Of a stretch of DNA of 64,000 bases, positions 1-9,083 are shown piece by piece. The notes under the pieces were generated by a model, which worked only from the letters and a program-made list of their open reading frames with translations, searched no databases and was not told the DNA's origin. The first letter of the stretch is position 1; each line of letters starts with the position of its first letter. The stretch lies in NCBI RefSeq assembly GCF_035013165.1, contig NZ_JAYGJQ010000003.1:434001-498000 (forward strand), given 5' to 3'. This stretch comes from Bacteriovorax sp. PP10. Lineage in GTDB: Bacteria; Bdellovibrionota; Bacteriovoracia; Bacteriovoracales; Bacteriovoracaceae. A program made the translations under genes and the position numbers.

Positions 1-295
1 TCTTAAACCTATTTGGACGAGTACAAAAGAAGTCTTTGACCTTAATTTCATTTCAATACGAACTAATAATGAAAATGATTTGATGCTTACGGTACCGCAG
101 TGGGAGGAAGCCGTTTCACTAATGGGCAGTTACGGAATTGCATCAAACGATGCTATGATTCTCAATATGTTCTTATGTTCAAAAATACCAATACTGCTTA
201 CAACTGATTTAGAAATGGCAGAAGTTGCTAGTAAAACTTCAAATGGGACAAAAAGGATCTTTGTTCCAGATGCTCTACTTACAACTGTCCATTAA
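1..295 (+). CDS. PIN-domain-like protein, C-terminal part (truncated by window edge)
   Basis: The reading frame is open from position 2 to the stop at 293-295, so the gene begins outside the window; a TTG at 80 is probably not its true start. The last ~97 residues contain SNDAMILN followed by LLTTDLEM. This is the pattern of the third and fourth acidic positions of PIN-fold ribonucleases (an Asp-Ala helix start, then a strand ending in T-x-D). VapC-type toxins and other PIN nucleases share it. The N-terminal half with the first acidic residue is not visible, nor is any partner antitoxin, so a toxin role cannot be claimed. It converges on the minus-strand gene ending at 298, leaving 2 bases between the stops. 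Confidence 0.55.
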   Translation, partial: LKPIWTSTKEVFDLNFISIRTNNENDLMLTVPQWEEAVSLMGSYGIASNDAMILNMFLCSKIPILLTTDLEMAEVASKTSNGTKRIFVPDALLTTVH

Positions 296-297
296 AA

Positions 298-582
298 TTA
301 CGCGTTCTTCTTTTGCATAGAATTGATAACCTGCTGAGCTTGAAACATAATCTCAATCGCCTTCTCAAAAATCGCATCAAAAATTTTCTTCACTTCCATA
401 AACATCGGATACGAGTTCACCTGAGAAAGTAAAATCGCCATAATATTTTCAAGAATAGGAATCATCTGATCAATCCCCGTCTTCTTCAAAATTAAATCGA
501 TAATGCTATTTGCTGCTTCCACATCAACTCCATTGTTTCTTACGACATATAGTGGATTAGAACTTTTTTTACTGTCTGACAT
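298..582 (-). CDS. Small helical protein coupled to an orphan ParA
   Basis: This is a 94-residue protein I do not recognise. It is predicted mostly helical, with a middle and C-terminal part rich in Ile, Met and Phe (IMAILLSQVNSYPMFMEVKK, then a QAQQVINSM tail). It has no signal peptide and no clear membrane span. The ATG at 582 lies inside the 3' end of the ParA-like gene, overlapping by 14 nt, so the two are almost certainly co-translated. The coupling suggests a partner or adaptor of that ATPase, in the position where ParB or a cargo adaptor often sits. It has no ParB-like helix-turn-helix, so it is not a classical centromere-binding protein. Function unknown. Confidence 0.75.
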   Translation of the reverse strand: MSDSKKSSNPLYVVRNNGVDVEAANSIIDLILKKTGIDQMIPILENIMAILLSQVNSYPMFMEVKKIFDAIFEKAIEIMFQAQQVINSMQKKNA

Positions 583-1396
583 TTGCCCACTCCTCGATCT
601 TATCGGCTATTCCCATAAATTTCTCGCGTAGATCTAGAAATTCATTGGTCTTAAATTCGAAAACCGATTTACGCCCTGATAATGATTTTACCAGACCTGC
701 TTTATTAAGAAACGGAGAAAAGACTTTTCCTTCCCCTACAGCATTGTCGACCTTCTCGATAATTTTTGTCAAATCGTCATTTTCTTGTTTTCTGCGAAGA
801 TCAACTAAATTGGGCACATGTAAAACGACTTCAGGGGCCGCAACGATTCCCATATCTGCGATATCTTCGAGTACTTGATAAAAATGATCTAGACCTTTTG
901 CAGAAAAGTCGTCGGCCTTGAAAGGAATGATGACACCGTCGCTTGCGCAAAGGGCGTTGATTACCAGAAGCCCCAGTGTTGGTGGGCAATCGATGATGAT
1001 GTAGTCGTAGCGATTTTTTAGGTCGTTAATTTCTAGGAATTTTTTTAGGACTAGTTGTCTTGGAGCATTGATTGAAGCGACTGTTAAGTCGAAACCTGAA
1101 AGCTCTTGTCCACCAGGAATTAAGTCTACAACCGCATTACCTTTTGAGTAATGAAGGATTTCAGAGAGCATTGCTGGGACGTGGATCATCTTTAGTTCTT
1201 TGATTGAGTTTACTAAAAGATGATGAAGGTTGTATGTGTTACGTGCTTCGAATAAAAGTGTTAGATTCGCTTGAGGATCAAGATCAATCGTCAAAACTTT
1301 TTTACCTTTCTGAGCAAGAGCAAAAGCAGAATTGAAGGCCATCGTCGTTTTTCCGACTCCGCCTTTTTGATTGATAAAACTAATAATTTTTCCCAT
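569..1396 (-). CDS. ParA-family (MinD/ParA/Soj) ATPase
   Basis: The 275-residue protein opens with the deviant Walker A loop KGGVGKTT at residues 11-18, whose signature lysine K11 marks ParA/MinD dimer-forming ATPases. It continues with LTIDLDPQANLT (Walker A') and YIIIDCPPTLG (Walker B). These ATPases switch between nucleoid- or membrane-bound dimers and free monomers to position DNA, receptors or organelles. No parB or parS-like repeat lies nearby, and the next gene is the overlapping 94-residue protein. That makes an orphan ParA positioning some protein cargo more likely than the chromosome partition protein. The start ATG has an AAGG-type ribosome site (ttaaaaggaattt) just upstream. An upstream DUF486 gene lies 17 bp away on the same strand. 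Confidence 0.9.
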   Translation of the reverse strand: MGKIISFINQKGGVGKTTMAFNSAFALAQKGKKVLTIDLDPQANLTLLFEARNTYNLHHLLVNSIKELKMIHVPAMLSEILHYSKGNAVVDLIPGGQELSGFDLTVASINAPRQLVLKKFLEINDLKNRYDYIIIDCPPTLGLLVINALCASDGVIIPFKADDFSAKGLDHFYQVLEDIADMGIVAAPEVVLHVPNLVDLRRKQENDDLTKIIEKVDNAVGEGKVFSPFLNKAGLVKSLSGRKSVFEFKTNEFLDLREKFMGIADKIEEWANVRQ

Positions 1397-1413
1397 CTTA
1401 AATTCCTTTTAAG

Positions 1414-1758
1414 TTAAGCGTGCATTTGATCTTTAAAAATAAAGAACGCTGCAAGGACTAAGCATACACTTGCATAGAGAAAGTTTTTTGTTAGCGGGAC
1501 TTTCATATATAGGATTGAGAAGGCCGCAAAGACTGTCATTGTGATGATTTCTTGCATGACCTTTAACTGACCTAGGGTCAGGAATTGAATCCCTATGCGG
1601 TTAGCTGGGACCTGGAAGCAGTATTCGAAGAATGCGATTCCCCATGAGACCAGGATTACGATCCATAGTTTTGAGTGTTGGTTTGATTTAAGGTGACCAT
1701 ACCATGCAAAAGTCATGAAAAGGTTTGAGATGACCAGAAGGCCTAAGCTTTGAAACAT
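1414..1758 (-). CDS. DMT-superfamily DUF486 membrane protein
   Basis: This 114-residue protein has four predicted hydrophobic segments: residues ~3-22, 30-47, 70-88 and 95-110. It carries the features of the DUF486 group of the drug/metabolite-transporter superfamily, including FMTFAWYGHLK early, WGIAFFEYCFQVPANRIG in the middle and LTLGQLKVMQEIITM after it. Family members are four-helix inner-membrane proteins, thought to act as dimers, whose substrate is not established. It reads into the parA-like gene and is probably in the same transcript. Confidence 0.85.
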   Translation of the reverse strand: MFQSLGLLVISNLFMTFAWYGHLKSNQHSKLWIVILVSWGIAFFEYCFQVPANRIGIQFLTLGQLKVMQEIITMTVFAAFSILYMKVPLTKNFLYASVCLVLAAFFIFKDQMHA

Positions 1759-1821
1759 AAAAAAACTTCCTTTGTTTTAATAAAGAAATTTTAGCGGAGA
1801 AAATTTGAGGGGGCAAATGAA

Positions 1822-4800
1822 TTAAAGAGCTTCAGGATAATTGTATTGTGTATCCCCAGTATTGTAAGACTTAACTGGAATAATACATCTTAAGCCTACA
1901 TCTTTACGTTGATTATCTACAGGGATCACTTCAGTTGTATATCTTCCTGCTAAGTTTCCAGAAAGGTAACTACCACCAACGGCAAGCCCACCAATACCAT
2001 TATAAGTTACAGCAGCGATTACAGTAGAACTGCTACGTACAGCAGCCATATTAGGAATAAATCCATCTTCATGTAACTTATTTGTTGTTATCCCAGAAGA
2101 AGGACCAATATCTAAAAGATAAGCTATTGCTGGAGAAAGCTTAGAAGCATTATCTGTAGTAATATTAGAACTAATAGGTAAACCGACAGGAAACGAATAC
2201 TTTGAAGCTGTAAAAAATTGATCACCAAAAATCCAGCTGGTAAGATCCGCATCTGTAGCACTTGGACCAACAATCCCATCACTATCATTGTAAGGTCCAG
2301 TAATATTATCTAAACCATATGCTTGTGAATCAAATACGTATTCAAAGCTTGAACCACTACCTGACGATGTACACGAATGTGTTCCCAGAGGACAAGTCAT
2401 TCTATCACTAGTCCACTCAGCAACGTTCCCATATAAATCTTGAATTCCATATCTAGAAATACAAGATTCTGTTCCTTTACTACTTCCCCATGCAATTGAT
2501 CCTGTATAAAGTGATCTAATTCCTGATGAAAAAGTCCCAGGGATTGAATAGATAAAACTAGTAGATGGAATTGATGAATCAGTAAATGCGGTTTCAAGTC
2601 CACTGGCCGCACTACCATTACAACGGGATTGAATATTTAAAGAATAACCTTGCTCTAATTCTGTAACTTCTGGATCTGTGATATCTGATCTTTGTGCTGC
2701 ATAAGCATTATAATCTTTTTTACTTGGAAGAATTGGATGCGTACCTAGATCAACTGCTACAGTCATTCCATCATTTCTGTAAAGTACTGGAGATGTTCTT
2801 GCGGCACAAATATCAACAGCTCGAGACTGACCAACATTTACAAGTGGTGCATTTAAAGCAGTATTAAACTTATCAACGAGAACCTTAATAACTGCAAGAC
2901 CTGCACTTTGCACATTAGTAAAAACTCCTAAATCATATGCATAACATGAACCAGAACTACGATCGTAGTATAAATCACCTGATAATAAATCCCCTGTATC
3001 TGTTGGAGCTCCGATACCGATACATCCATTAGCAGAACATTTTGGCGCCTTAGCGTAAGGACAACCTAGTTCTTGTGTATCAACCAGAACATCTCTTCCA
3101 TAATCATAATATCCTAAAGCAGTTGTCACTGCACCAACGGTTACAGTTGCTTCACCTGGACCAGCATAAGGGCAGCGGAAATTATGACTTTGATCAATAC
3201 TATTAGGAGTTGTTGTAGCAGTCATATTCATACTGTTACAAATTTCTTGGTTAATCATCCATCTATGAACAAACGTATAATTTTGAGGAGAAGCAATAAC
3301 TCTAGCTTCTGAAAAAATTTCAGGTGTATAAGTTGGAAATAATCTTAAATTGTCGACAGGTCGAACAACGTAGTAATAAACTTTTCCAGCAATCGCAGTT
3401 GTATCCGTAAAAGTCCTGATACTTGGATCTGGAATAGTAAAATTTGCAGTTGAGCCTGCAGTCGTGCTCTTTAAATGACCACCTTTAAAATTATAGTCTG
3501 TTCCTGCTTCACGACGATAAACATTCCATCCTGCAGTTTGAACGTTACTATCAGCTCCTGAACCAACCATAATAAATGGCTTCCATGCAAGTGTTACTTT
3601 TGCTGGTACATACTTAACATCCCAATCACTAATGCTTGTTGTTCCGTTACTTACATAACAAGTATTCGTTGCTGTATCGTATCTAAATAGCCCAGTAGCT
3701 TTTGGAATTGCAGAAATATTAATACAGTTATTGCCTGAGCAAATACCAGTATCTGTTGGTGTTCTTGAAATAGGACATGAAGTATTAAAGTCTACCCAAG
3801 AAAATGCAGTTGTACCTGTACTTCTATAACAACGCTTAGCTGTCGAATCCCAAAAAATTACATTCGCCGCATCTGGAACAATTGTTCCTGTCGGACTATA
3901 TGCTTGGGTACAGCTTGCTCCTGAACATGCCTTTAAATCTTCGACCACTCCTGTTGCAGGGGCCTTATTGTAGTTACATTGAATTTCTGATACTGCTACC
4001 GGTGCTCCATTTTTATCTGTTTTAAGACCGACTGAAGAAATATTATTCCATCCACCATGAAGTGCTGCTGTTGGATGAACAATAAAAGAAAAATTAGTCA
4101 CAACAGATGTAGTAAGTGGCCCATAAGTATTGTCAGTAAGATATAAAGGATCCCCTGTGACAGCAGTTGTATCAATGTGATCTGAAAGAGTCATTGTAAC
4201 GTTTGCATTTCCAGAAATACCATCTACTGGATCCAGCTTTAAATAAAACTTATGAGATTTTACATCATCTGTATTTGCAGCTTCCAATTTAGTAGTAAAT
4301 AGACATCCAGCTTGATTGACAGCACATCTTTCCTCACCAGAATCTTCTACTCCATTATCATTTAAATCATAGAAAATTCTAATCGCACTAATAGGAAGAA
4401 CATTTGTATTATCTGAAACTAGTGACTCAATTGTTACGTATTGTGCATTTTCGTCTGTAGAGCTTCCGACATCTTCATCAATGACGAATCCATCACTTTG
4501 AACTGCTCCACCTTCGTTTGTTTCTACTTTTGTAATAGCTGAACGGAAATAAGGTGGATTATTAATGGCCTTAACTTTAACTATATAAGTTGTAGAAAAA
4601 ACATTAACATTCGGAGCGGTAGGATTTCCATTATCAGTTGCAGTAAATGTAATTGTTGCAGTTCCAGACTGATCTGATTTAGGAGTAAATGTAACAAGTT
4701 TTTTACCTGTACCAAGTGGAGCTGCATCTGCAATGACAATACTTCCCGAAGGAAATAGAATTGGGTCTGAACTTGTAGCAGCTAATGTTACGTTTTGTGA

Positions 4801-6867
4801 TTCGTATCCGCTTCCACCAGGTCCGACATATACGGTAAGAGTTCCAGATGATCCTTCATTGATTATCTGTGGTTGCGCTATTGTTGATAAAGGAGTTGCT
4901 GGAGTAAGTGTTGTAATTGCTGTTGCACTAATTTCAGGAGCATCATTAATCGGTGTAATTGTTAATTTAAAATCTCTATACGGTGTGTACTGAGTAACAC
5001 CAGCACTAACACTTCCAATACGGTATTGAAAAGTAAATGGCGCTGTACTTGAAGCATTTGGAGTTGGAGTAAGAGATGCTGTACATACATTCAGTGCACA
5101 TGTACAACCATAGGCAACAAAATTTGTCCCTGGATGAAGTACATCAATAGTAGTTACTTCACAAATATTTGTATAATTGAAAGGTGCAACTAAATCTGTA
5201 TCAGAATCTGTATAAGTTGCAGGAGAAGCTAAATTTACTAAAATTGGTGTTAAATCTTCGTCCACTGTTTTTTCAGCAAGTATTAAATAATCCATTGCCG
5301 GTACATCATCCACTTGATTAATTTTGAATGATAGAAAAGATTTATTAGCTGAATTTGTAAGAAGATTATTCACATAAAATGGAACTTTATCGTAAGCATC
5401 AACTCCACCACTTAATGGTATAGGTGAAGCAGTTGTTGCTGGTGCCACACTCATCGCACCACTAGCACGAACCATAAGACTTGCTTGCTTATGATTATTG
5501 ACTAAATCTTGAATTTGAGTCTCTGTTGTTTCAGCTGGATTGATAAAAATCTTAATTGCATTTCCTGCAACTCTTATAAATGCTTCTTCAGCGCCACCAA
5601 CTAGCCCGTAAATTTGAGGAGCTGTTATATATGAATCATCAACATATATGTTATTAGTTAAAAGGTTTTTATCGCGTAAATCAAAAAATTGAACAGTAAA
5701 ACTGTTAGCAGCAGTACCTTCTGCCACCGCAGTAAACCTTAAATTACCAACAGCACCAAGAGGAGTTACAGCTTTTACAGGAGTATTGATATCAAACAGA
5801 TCCCCATTCAGAGTTTTATCAGGATTCGCAGGAGTATAAATACAAGTCCTATCTGTTAGGCCACCCGAACCTTGCAAATCCATACAACCGGTAATCTTAC
5901 CTTTCGCTGTCCAACCGACATCGCCAACCTTTGTTGCAATGGATGGATCGCTTGTATCAAAATAATATTTCATGGCAGAGTTAACACCAGTTATGTCAGC
6001 AGCTGCAGGTATCGTAATATTATAAGCTGTCGCAGTTGAAGTATTACTTTCATATAAATTATAGAATCCGGATTGAGCAACCGGCTTCAGATGTGCAGTC
6101 GACTTCGACATCGCAGCGACAGTAACCACAGTTGCCTTTGCAGCTCCTTCACCATCAACATCAGTAACCGTATAAGAAAACCCTGTGGTCCCTGATTTAT
6201 TTGCTTTCGGAATCGCTAAAGTCGAACAAACTCCACCAGAACATTCACAACGATTACTCATGTTCGTCATCATTGGTGTAAATGCCAACAAGTTTTCTTG
6301 TCCTGCCATGTAATTACTCAGAACCACCACATTATTTGTGATTCCCAGACCTGCTCCTATAATGGAAGTCGCTTGCGTTTTAAACACAACTAACTGAGCG
6401 GCCACAGTTGGATAATACTGACTAGCTTTAGCTTTATCTAGTGCTGTTCTCATCGCCACTTCAGATACAAGTAAAGGTCCACCTAATGCAGTAGCTATAT
6501 TACTTGCATTCAAATAAACTTCATCGGCTTTCCTGAATAATCCACCGTCAGCAACTGAAGGTGCAATCATTTCTAAACTTGTCGATGTTGGAATTATTTT
6601 ACAAGACACTGCCTTATCTTTATTTCCATCAGTATATGCAAGAGTAATTGTTTTAGAAATTTCTTCATCCATAGAGACAGTAGCAGTTGTCCCTACTGGC
6701 TTCGTTCTCAACTCTTCAATCGAATAACAACTTCTGCTCACCGAACTAAACGCTTGATTAACTCCACACGCAGCTTTCTTCTCCGTTGCCTTAGGCACGC
6801 AAGAAGTGATTGCAAGTGTTGCAATCGCTAGCATAAAAGTGTTAATAAAACTCTTCGTTGAAGACAT
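1822..6867 (-). CDS. Giant Ig/cadherin-like lipoprotein with C-terminal FGE-sulfatase-like domain
   Basis: An ATG exists at 6900, but the ATG at 6867 is preferred: GGGAG lies 9 nt before it, and it gives a clean lipoprotein signal (SFINTF..LAIATLAITSC). The mature ~1,660-residue product should be lipid-anchored. The middle holds beta-sandwich segments typical of cadherin/Ig-like adhesins (INDAPEIS, INNPPYFRS, VDDVPAMDY linkers; VTFTPKSDQSGTATITF). Around residues 970-1340 there are three degenerate Cys-containing units around PTDTG and TxxCY motifs. The last ~450 residues resemble the FGE-sulfatase (SUMF1) fold, with DLYGNVAEWTSD and a terminal GLRCIIPV. In this group the fold often serves binding or display rather than catalysis. 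Probable surface adhesin; ligand unknown. Confidence 0.8.
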   Translation of the reverse strand: MSSTKSFINTFMLAIATLAITSCVPKATEKKAACGVNQAFSSVSRSCYSIEELRTKPVGTTATVSMDEEISKTITLAYTDGNKDKAVSCKIIPTSTSLEMIAPSVADGGLFRKADEVYLNASNIATALGGPLLVSEVAMRTALDKAKASQYYPTVAAQLVVFKTQATSIIGAGLGITNNVVVLSNYMAGQENLLAFTPMMTNMSNRCECSGGVCSTLAIPKANKSGTTGFSYTVTDVDGEGAAKATVVTVAAMSKSTAHLKPVAQSGFYNLYESNTSTATAYNITIPAAADITGVNSAMKYYFDTSDPSIATKVGDVGWTAKGKITGCMDLQGSGGLTDRTCIYTPANPDKTLNGDLFDINTPVKAVTPLGAVGNLRFTAVAEGTAANSFTVQFFDLRDKNLLTNNIYVDDSYITAPQIYGLVGGAEEAFIRVAGNAIKIFINPAETTETQIQDLVNNHKQASLMVRASGAMSVAPATTASPIPLSGGVDAYDKVPFYVNNLLTNSANKSFLSFKINQVDDVPAMDYLILAEKTVDEDLTPILVNLASPATYTDSDTDLVAPFNYTNICEVTTIDVLHPGTNFVAYGCTCALNVCTASLTPTPNASSTAPFTFQYRIGSVSAGVTQYTPYRDFKLTITPINDAPEISATAITTLTPATPLSTIAQPQIINEGSSGTLTVYVGPGGSGYESQNVTLAATSSDPILFPSGSIVIADAAPLGTGKKLVTFTPKSDQSGTATITFTATDNGNPTAPNVNVFSTTYIVKVKAINNPPYFRSAITKVETNEGGAVQSDGFVIDEDVGSSTDENAQYVTIESLVSDNTNVLPISAIRIFYDLNDNGVEDSGEERCAVNQAGCLFTTKLEAANTDDVKSHKFYLKLDPVDGISGNANVTMTLSDHIDTTAVTGDPLYLTDNTYGPLTTSVVTNFSFIVHPTAALHGGWNNISSVGLKTDKNGAPVAVSEIQCNYNKAPATGVVEDLKACSGASCTQAYSPTGTIVPDAANVIFWDSTAKRCYRSTGTTAFSWVDFNTSCPISRTPTDTGICSGNNCINISAIPKATGLFRYDTATNTCYVSNGTTSISDWDVKYVPAKVTLAWKPFIMVGSGADSNVQTAGWNVYRREAGTDYNFKGGHLKSTTAGSTANFTIPDPSIRTFTDTTAIAGKVYYYVVRPVDNLRLFPTYTPEIFSEARVIASPQNYTFVHRWMINQEICNSMNMTATTTPNSIDQSHNFRCPYAGPGEATVTVGAVTTALGYYDYGRDVLVDTQELGCPYAKAPKCSANGCIGIGAPTDTGDLLSGDLYYDRSSGSCYAYDLGVFTNVQSAGLAVIKVLVDKFNTALNAPLVNVGQSRAVDICAARTSPVLYRNDGMTVAVDLGTHPILPSKKDYNAYAAQRSDITDPEVTELEQGYSLNIQSRCNGSAASGLETAFTDSSIPSTSFIYSIPGTFSSGIRSLYTGSIAWGSSKGTESCISRYGIQDLYGNVAEWTSDRMTCPLGTHSCTSSGSGSSFEYVFDSQAYGLDNITGPYNDSDGIVGPSATDADLTSWIFGDQFFTASKYSFPVGLPISSNITTDNASKLSPAIAYLLDIGPSSGITTNKLHEDGFIPNMAAVRSSSTVIAAVTYNGIGGLAVGGSYLSGNLAGRYTTEVIPVDNQRKDVGLRCIIPVKSYNTGDTQYNYPEAL

Positions 6868-7000
6868 TAGTGAGTACTCCCTACGATTCTTATCGAACAT
6901 CTTCCTATGACCTTTACTATTTTATATCTTACCTCTGCTGTCGGGTAACTTTATTCCCCATAGTCAAAAGCTTTGAAATATCCGACTCTTCCGCTTCTTT

Positions 7001-7012
7001 CCCCTATAGGGG
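7001..7012. promoter_or_regulatory. Perfect 12-bp palindrome in a divergent promoter region
   Basis: CCCCTATAGGGG is a perfect palindrome, GC-rich at its ends in an otherwise AT-rich spacer. It lies between the divergent giant lipoprotein gene and the beta-barrel gene starting at 7065. Symmetry and position fit a dimeric repressor or activator site, but no matching regulator is identifiable. Confidence 0.3.
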
Positions 7013-7038
7013 TGGTCAAAAAAGTGTGTCTTTTTATT

Positions 7039-7062
7039 GGCAAGGGATATGTTAAACTTGCC
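7039..7062 (+). promoter_or_regulatory. Hairpin over the ribosome-binding site of the 7065 gene
   Basis: GGCAAG (7039-7044) and CTTGCC (7057-7062) are exact inverted repeats with a 12-nt loop, ending 2 nt before the ATG at 7065. The purine-rich AAGGGA that would serve as Shine-Dalgarno (7042-7047) lies partly in the left arm. Folding could limit translation. This is a structural inference only. Confidence 0.3.
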
Positions 7063-7064
7063 TT

Positions 7065-7982
7065 ATGAAAAAACACTTTGGTTGCCTGTTTCTCCTTGGA
7101 CTCATGACTCTAGCTCCAACAAACCTTCTTTATGCCAAAGAAGAATTGACGGTTATTCAGACGGTTTCTAAAAATAGAAAATCGTTTGTGGTCGCAAAAG
7201 GGATCAAAGATGGAGTGATTAAAGGACAGGAAATTATTTTTGCTAACGACAACGTCAGTATCGTTTGCAAGGCCTCTGAAGTGAACCGCAGCTACTCTTT
7301 ATGGGTGCCTGTTGATGCCACAATCACCGTTCCATTTAATAAAGAAGATATCGTAAGCTCAAACTCTACTGTCTATGGAAATGTGGCATTGGAACTTATC
7401 AGTGATCCAAATCTAACTCCGACAATTAACTACAATGAAGTTTACAAAAAATTCAGAACGCTTAACAATTTTACGATTAAGGCCAGCTACAATAAAGGTC
7501 TGACTCAGTCTTCTTCTTCAGTGGCAGACGAAAAGAATACAAGCCGTACAGGTTACAACTTTGCGGTTGATTACAACTATCGCTTTATGCCTGAATTTGA
7601 AATGAGTGTTGGAGCAAGAATCGATAACGAAGTTTATAGACTTGAAGACCCTCAACTTGATATTCCTACTAATAGAGTTATGGCCACTGTTGCGGCCACA
7701 TACCACTTCGTAAATTTTTCTAAGGATAAAGATAACTTTTATCTTACTCTTGCTGCTGGTGTCGGTCGCTCTGAGACGACAGTTGATGGTGATAAAGCTT
7801 CAGGGACTGTCACACTACTGCCTGAGGCACGCGTGGGCTATCTAATGCCTTTTACGAAGTCGATGGCGCTGATATTTGAAGGGTCTGTTGAATCGTTAAG
7901 TGCCACCGAACAATTTGCTGATGGCACTGAACAATCGACTAATATTTTGAATATGAAAGCAAGTATCGGTTTGAGATTCTAA
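7065..7982 (+). CDS. Outer-membrane beta-barrel protein with N-terminal FlgT-C-like domain
   Basis: This is a 305-residue exported protein with a signal peptide ending around LLYA-KEEL. Residues ~28-105 form a small beta domain with the pattern VVAKGIKDGVIKGQEIIF, resembling the SH3-like domain at the end of FlgT. From ~125 to the end there are alternating amphipathic strands (FNFAVDYNYRFM, FYLTLAAGVGRSE) and a final strand, LNMKASIGLRF, ending in Phe. That C-terminus is the usual recognition signal for outer-membrane barrel insertion. The number of strands (probably 8-10) is inferred. Its partner and substrate are unknown. A related domain occurs at the C-terminus of the barrel protein at 31621-32799. 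Confidence 0.75.
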   Translation: MKKHFGCLFLLGLMTLAPTNLLYAKEELTVIQTVSKNRKSFVVAKGIKDGVIKGQEIIFANDNVSIVCKASEVNRSYSLWVPVDATITVPFNKEDIVSSNSTVYGNVALELISDPNLTPTINYNEVYKKFRTLNNFTIKASYNKGLTQSSSSVADEKNTSRTGYNFAVDYNYRFMPEFEMSVGARIDNEVYRLEDPQLDIPTNRVMATVAATYHFVNFSKDKDNFYLTLAAGVGRSETTVDGDKASGTVTLLPEARVGYLMPFTKSMALIFEGSVESLSATEQFADGTEQSTNILNMKASIGLRF

Positions 7983-7985
7983 GAA

Positions 7986-8933
7986 CTACTTAATTAATCC
8001 AATTTCTCTTAATCTTTGAGTAAGGAAATCCCCAGCTGTAATCGCTGGATCTGGAGTTCTTCCACCAGCACCAACACATGAAGGAATGCATTCAAGTAAT
8101 GCTTTCGAATGTGGGTGAACGAAAAATGGCATCGAGAATCTTGCAGATCCATCGTCACCTGGATTGATTACTCTGTGAGTAGTCGATGGAAGAACATTAT
8201 TCGTGATCCTCGCCATCATATCCCCTGTATCCACAACGATTTCACCTGGACGAGACTCTACGTCAAGCCAAGATCCATCACGCTCTAGAAGCTGTAATCC
8301 TGAATCCGTTGCTCCTACAAGCATTGTGATTAAGTTAATATCTTCGTGAGCTGCTGCTCTTACAGAATTTTTTGTATCTTCACCTTTAGTTGGTGGGTAG
8401 TGAATCATTCTGATGATTGAGTTCCCGTCGTGAACCATTTTTGTGAAATAGTCACTTGGTAGATCAAGACCTTTTCCGATTGCTTCTAGAAGTTGGATAG
8501 ATGTTGCATCCATTGCTTCGTAAAGTTCCATGAACGTTTGTCTTAATTGAGTGATTTCTGAAGGCCATACGTTTTCAGGGTAAACACCTTTGTATGCACT
8601 TGTTGCAAGAAGTTCGCGACCCACATGCCAGAATTCTTTTAGGTCTGGGTTCTTGTTATTTTTAGCGTGTTCAGTTTTAAAAGGAGTGTATCCTCTTTGT
8701 CCGCCGTTGTTGCCTTGGTATTTTTGTTTTGTTTCAAGAGGAAGCTTGAAGAATTCTTTTACCATATCGTAAGCGTGATCAATCTTTGCTTGCTCGATAG
8801 TGTGGTCTTTTAAAATAATAAAACCGTAATCTTTAAGACCAAGAGTTAGGTCGTCGACGAATTTAATCTTGTCGCTTTGACTTCCATTTACGTAGCTTAG
8901 AAGACTAAGTTCCGGCACTTTTCTCTGACTCAT
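7986..8933 (-). CDS. Isopenicillin-N-synthase-family 2OG-Fe(II) oxygenase
   Basis: The 315-residue protein has the full IPNS-like layout. It begins with a DIOX_N segment ending near QRGYTPF. The iron ligands are His and Asp in AAAHEDINLITML and His in TTHRVINP. The 2-oxoglutarate-binding Arg is in the RFSMPFFVHP stretch, in R-x-S spacing. The enzymes oxidise small molecules with Fe(II) and 2-oxoglutarate in the cytoplasm; bacterial members are mostly of unknown substrate. Its stop lies 3 bp from the stop of the convergent barrel gene. No pathway gene is adjacent, so the substrate cannot be guessed. Confidence 0.88.
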   Translation of the reverse strand: MSQRKVPELSLLSYVNGSQSDKIKFVDDLTLGLKDYGFIILKDHTIEQAKIDHAYDMVKEFFKLPLETKQKYQGNNGGQRGYTPFKTEHAKNNKNPDLKEFWHVGRELLATSAYKGVYPENVWPSEITQLRQTFMELYEAMDATSIQLLEAIGKGLDLPSDYFTKMVHDGNSIIRMIHYPPTKGEDTKNSVRAAAHEDINLITMLVGATDSGLQLLERDGSWLDVESRPGEIVVDTGDMMARITNNVLPSTTHRVINPGDDGSARFSMPFFVHPHSKALLECIPSCVGAGGRTPDPAITAGDFLTQRLREIGLIK

Positions 8934-9083
8934 AATTCCCTCTCTAATATCGTTTCTTGCACTATAGCAAAGTCTCTCGTTTTCTTCTCATAGAATACGG
9001 ATAGCTCTAGTATCTAAAAAGTAGATATATCAAGGTTTGGTTAGGGAATGCTAAGTCATGAAAATTTTATAGATTGAGGGGTC

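Noticed and set aside
1822-6867. Diversity-generating retroelement target
   Set aside because: The FGE-like tail would fit, but no reverse transcriptase or template repeat was seen in the window.
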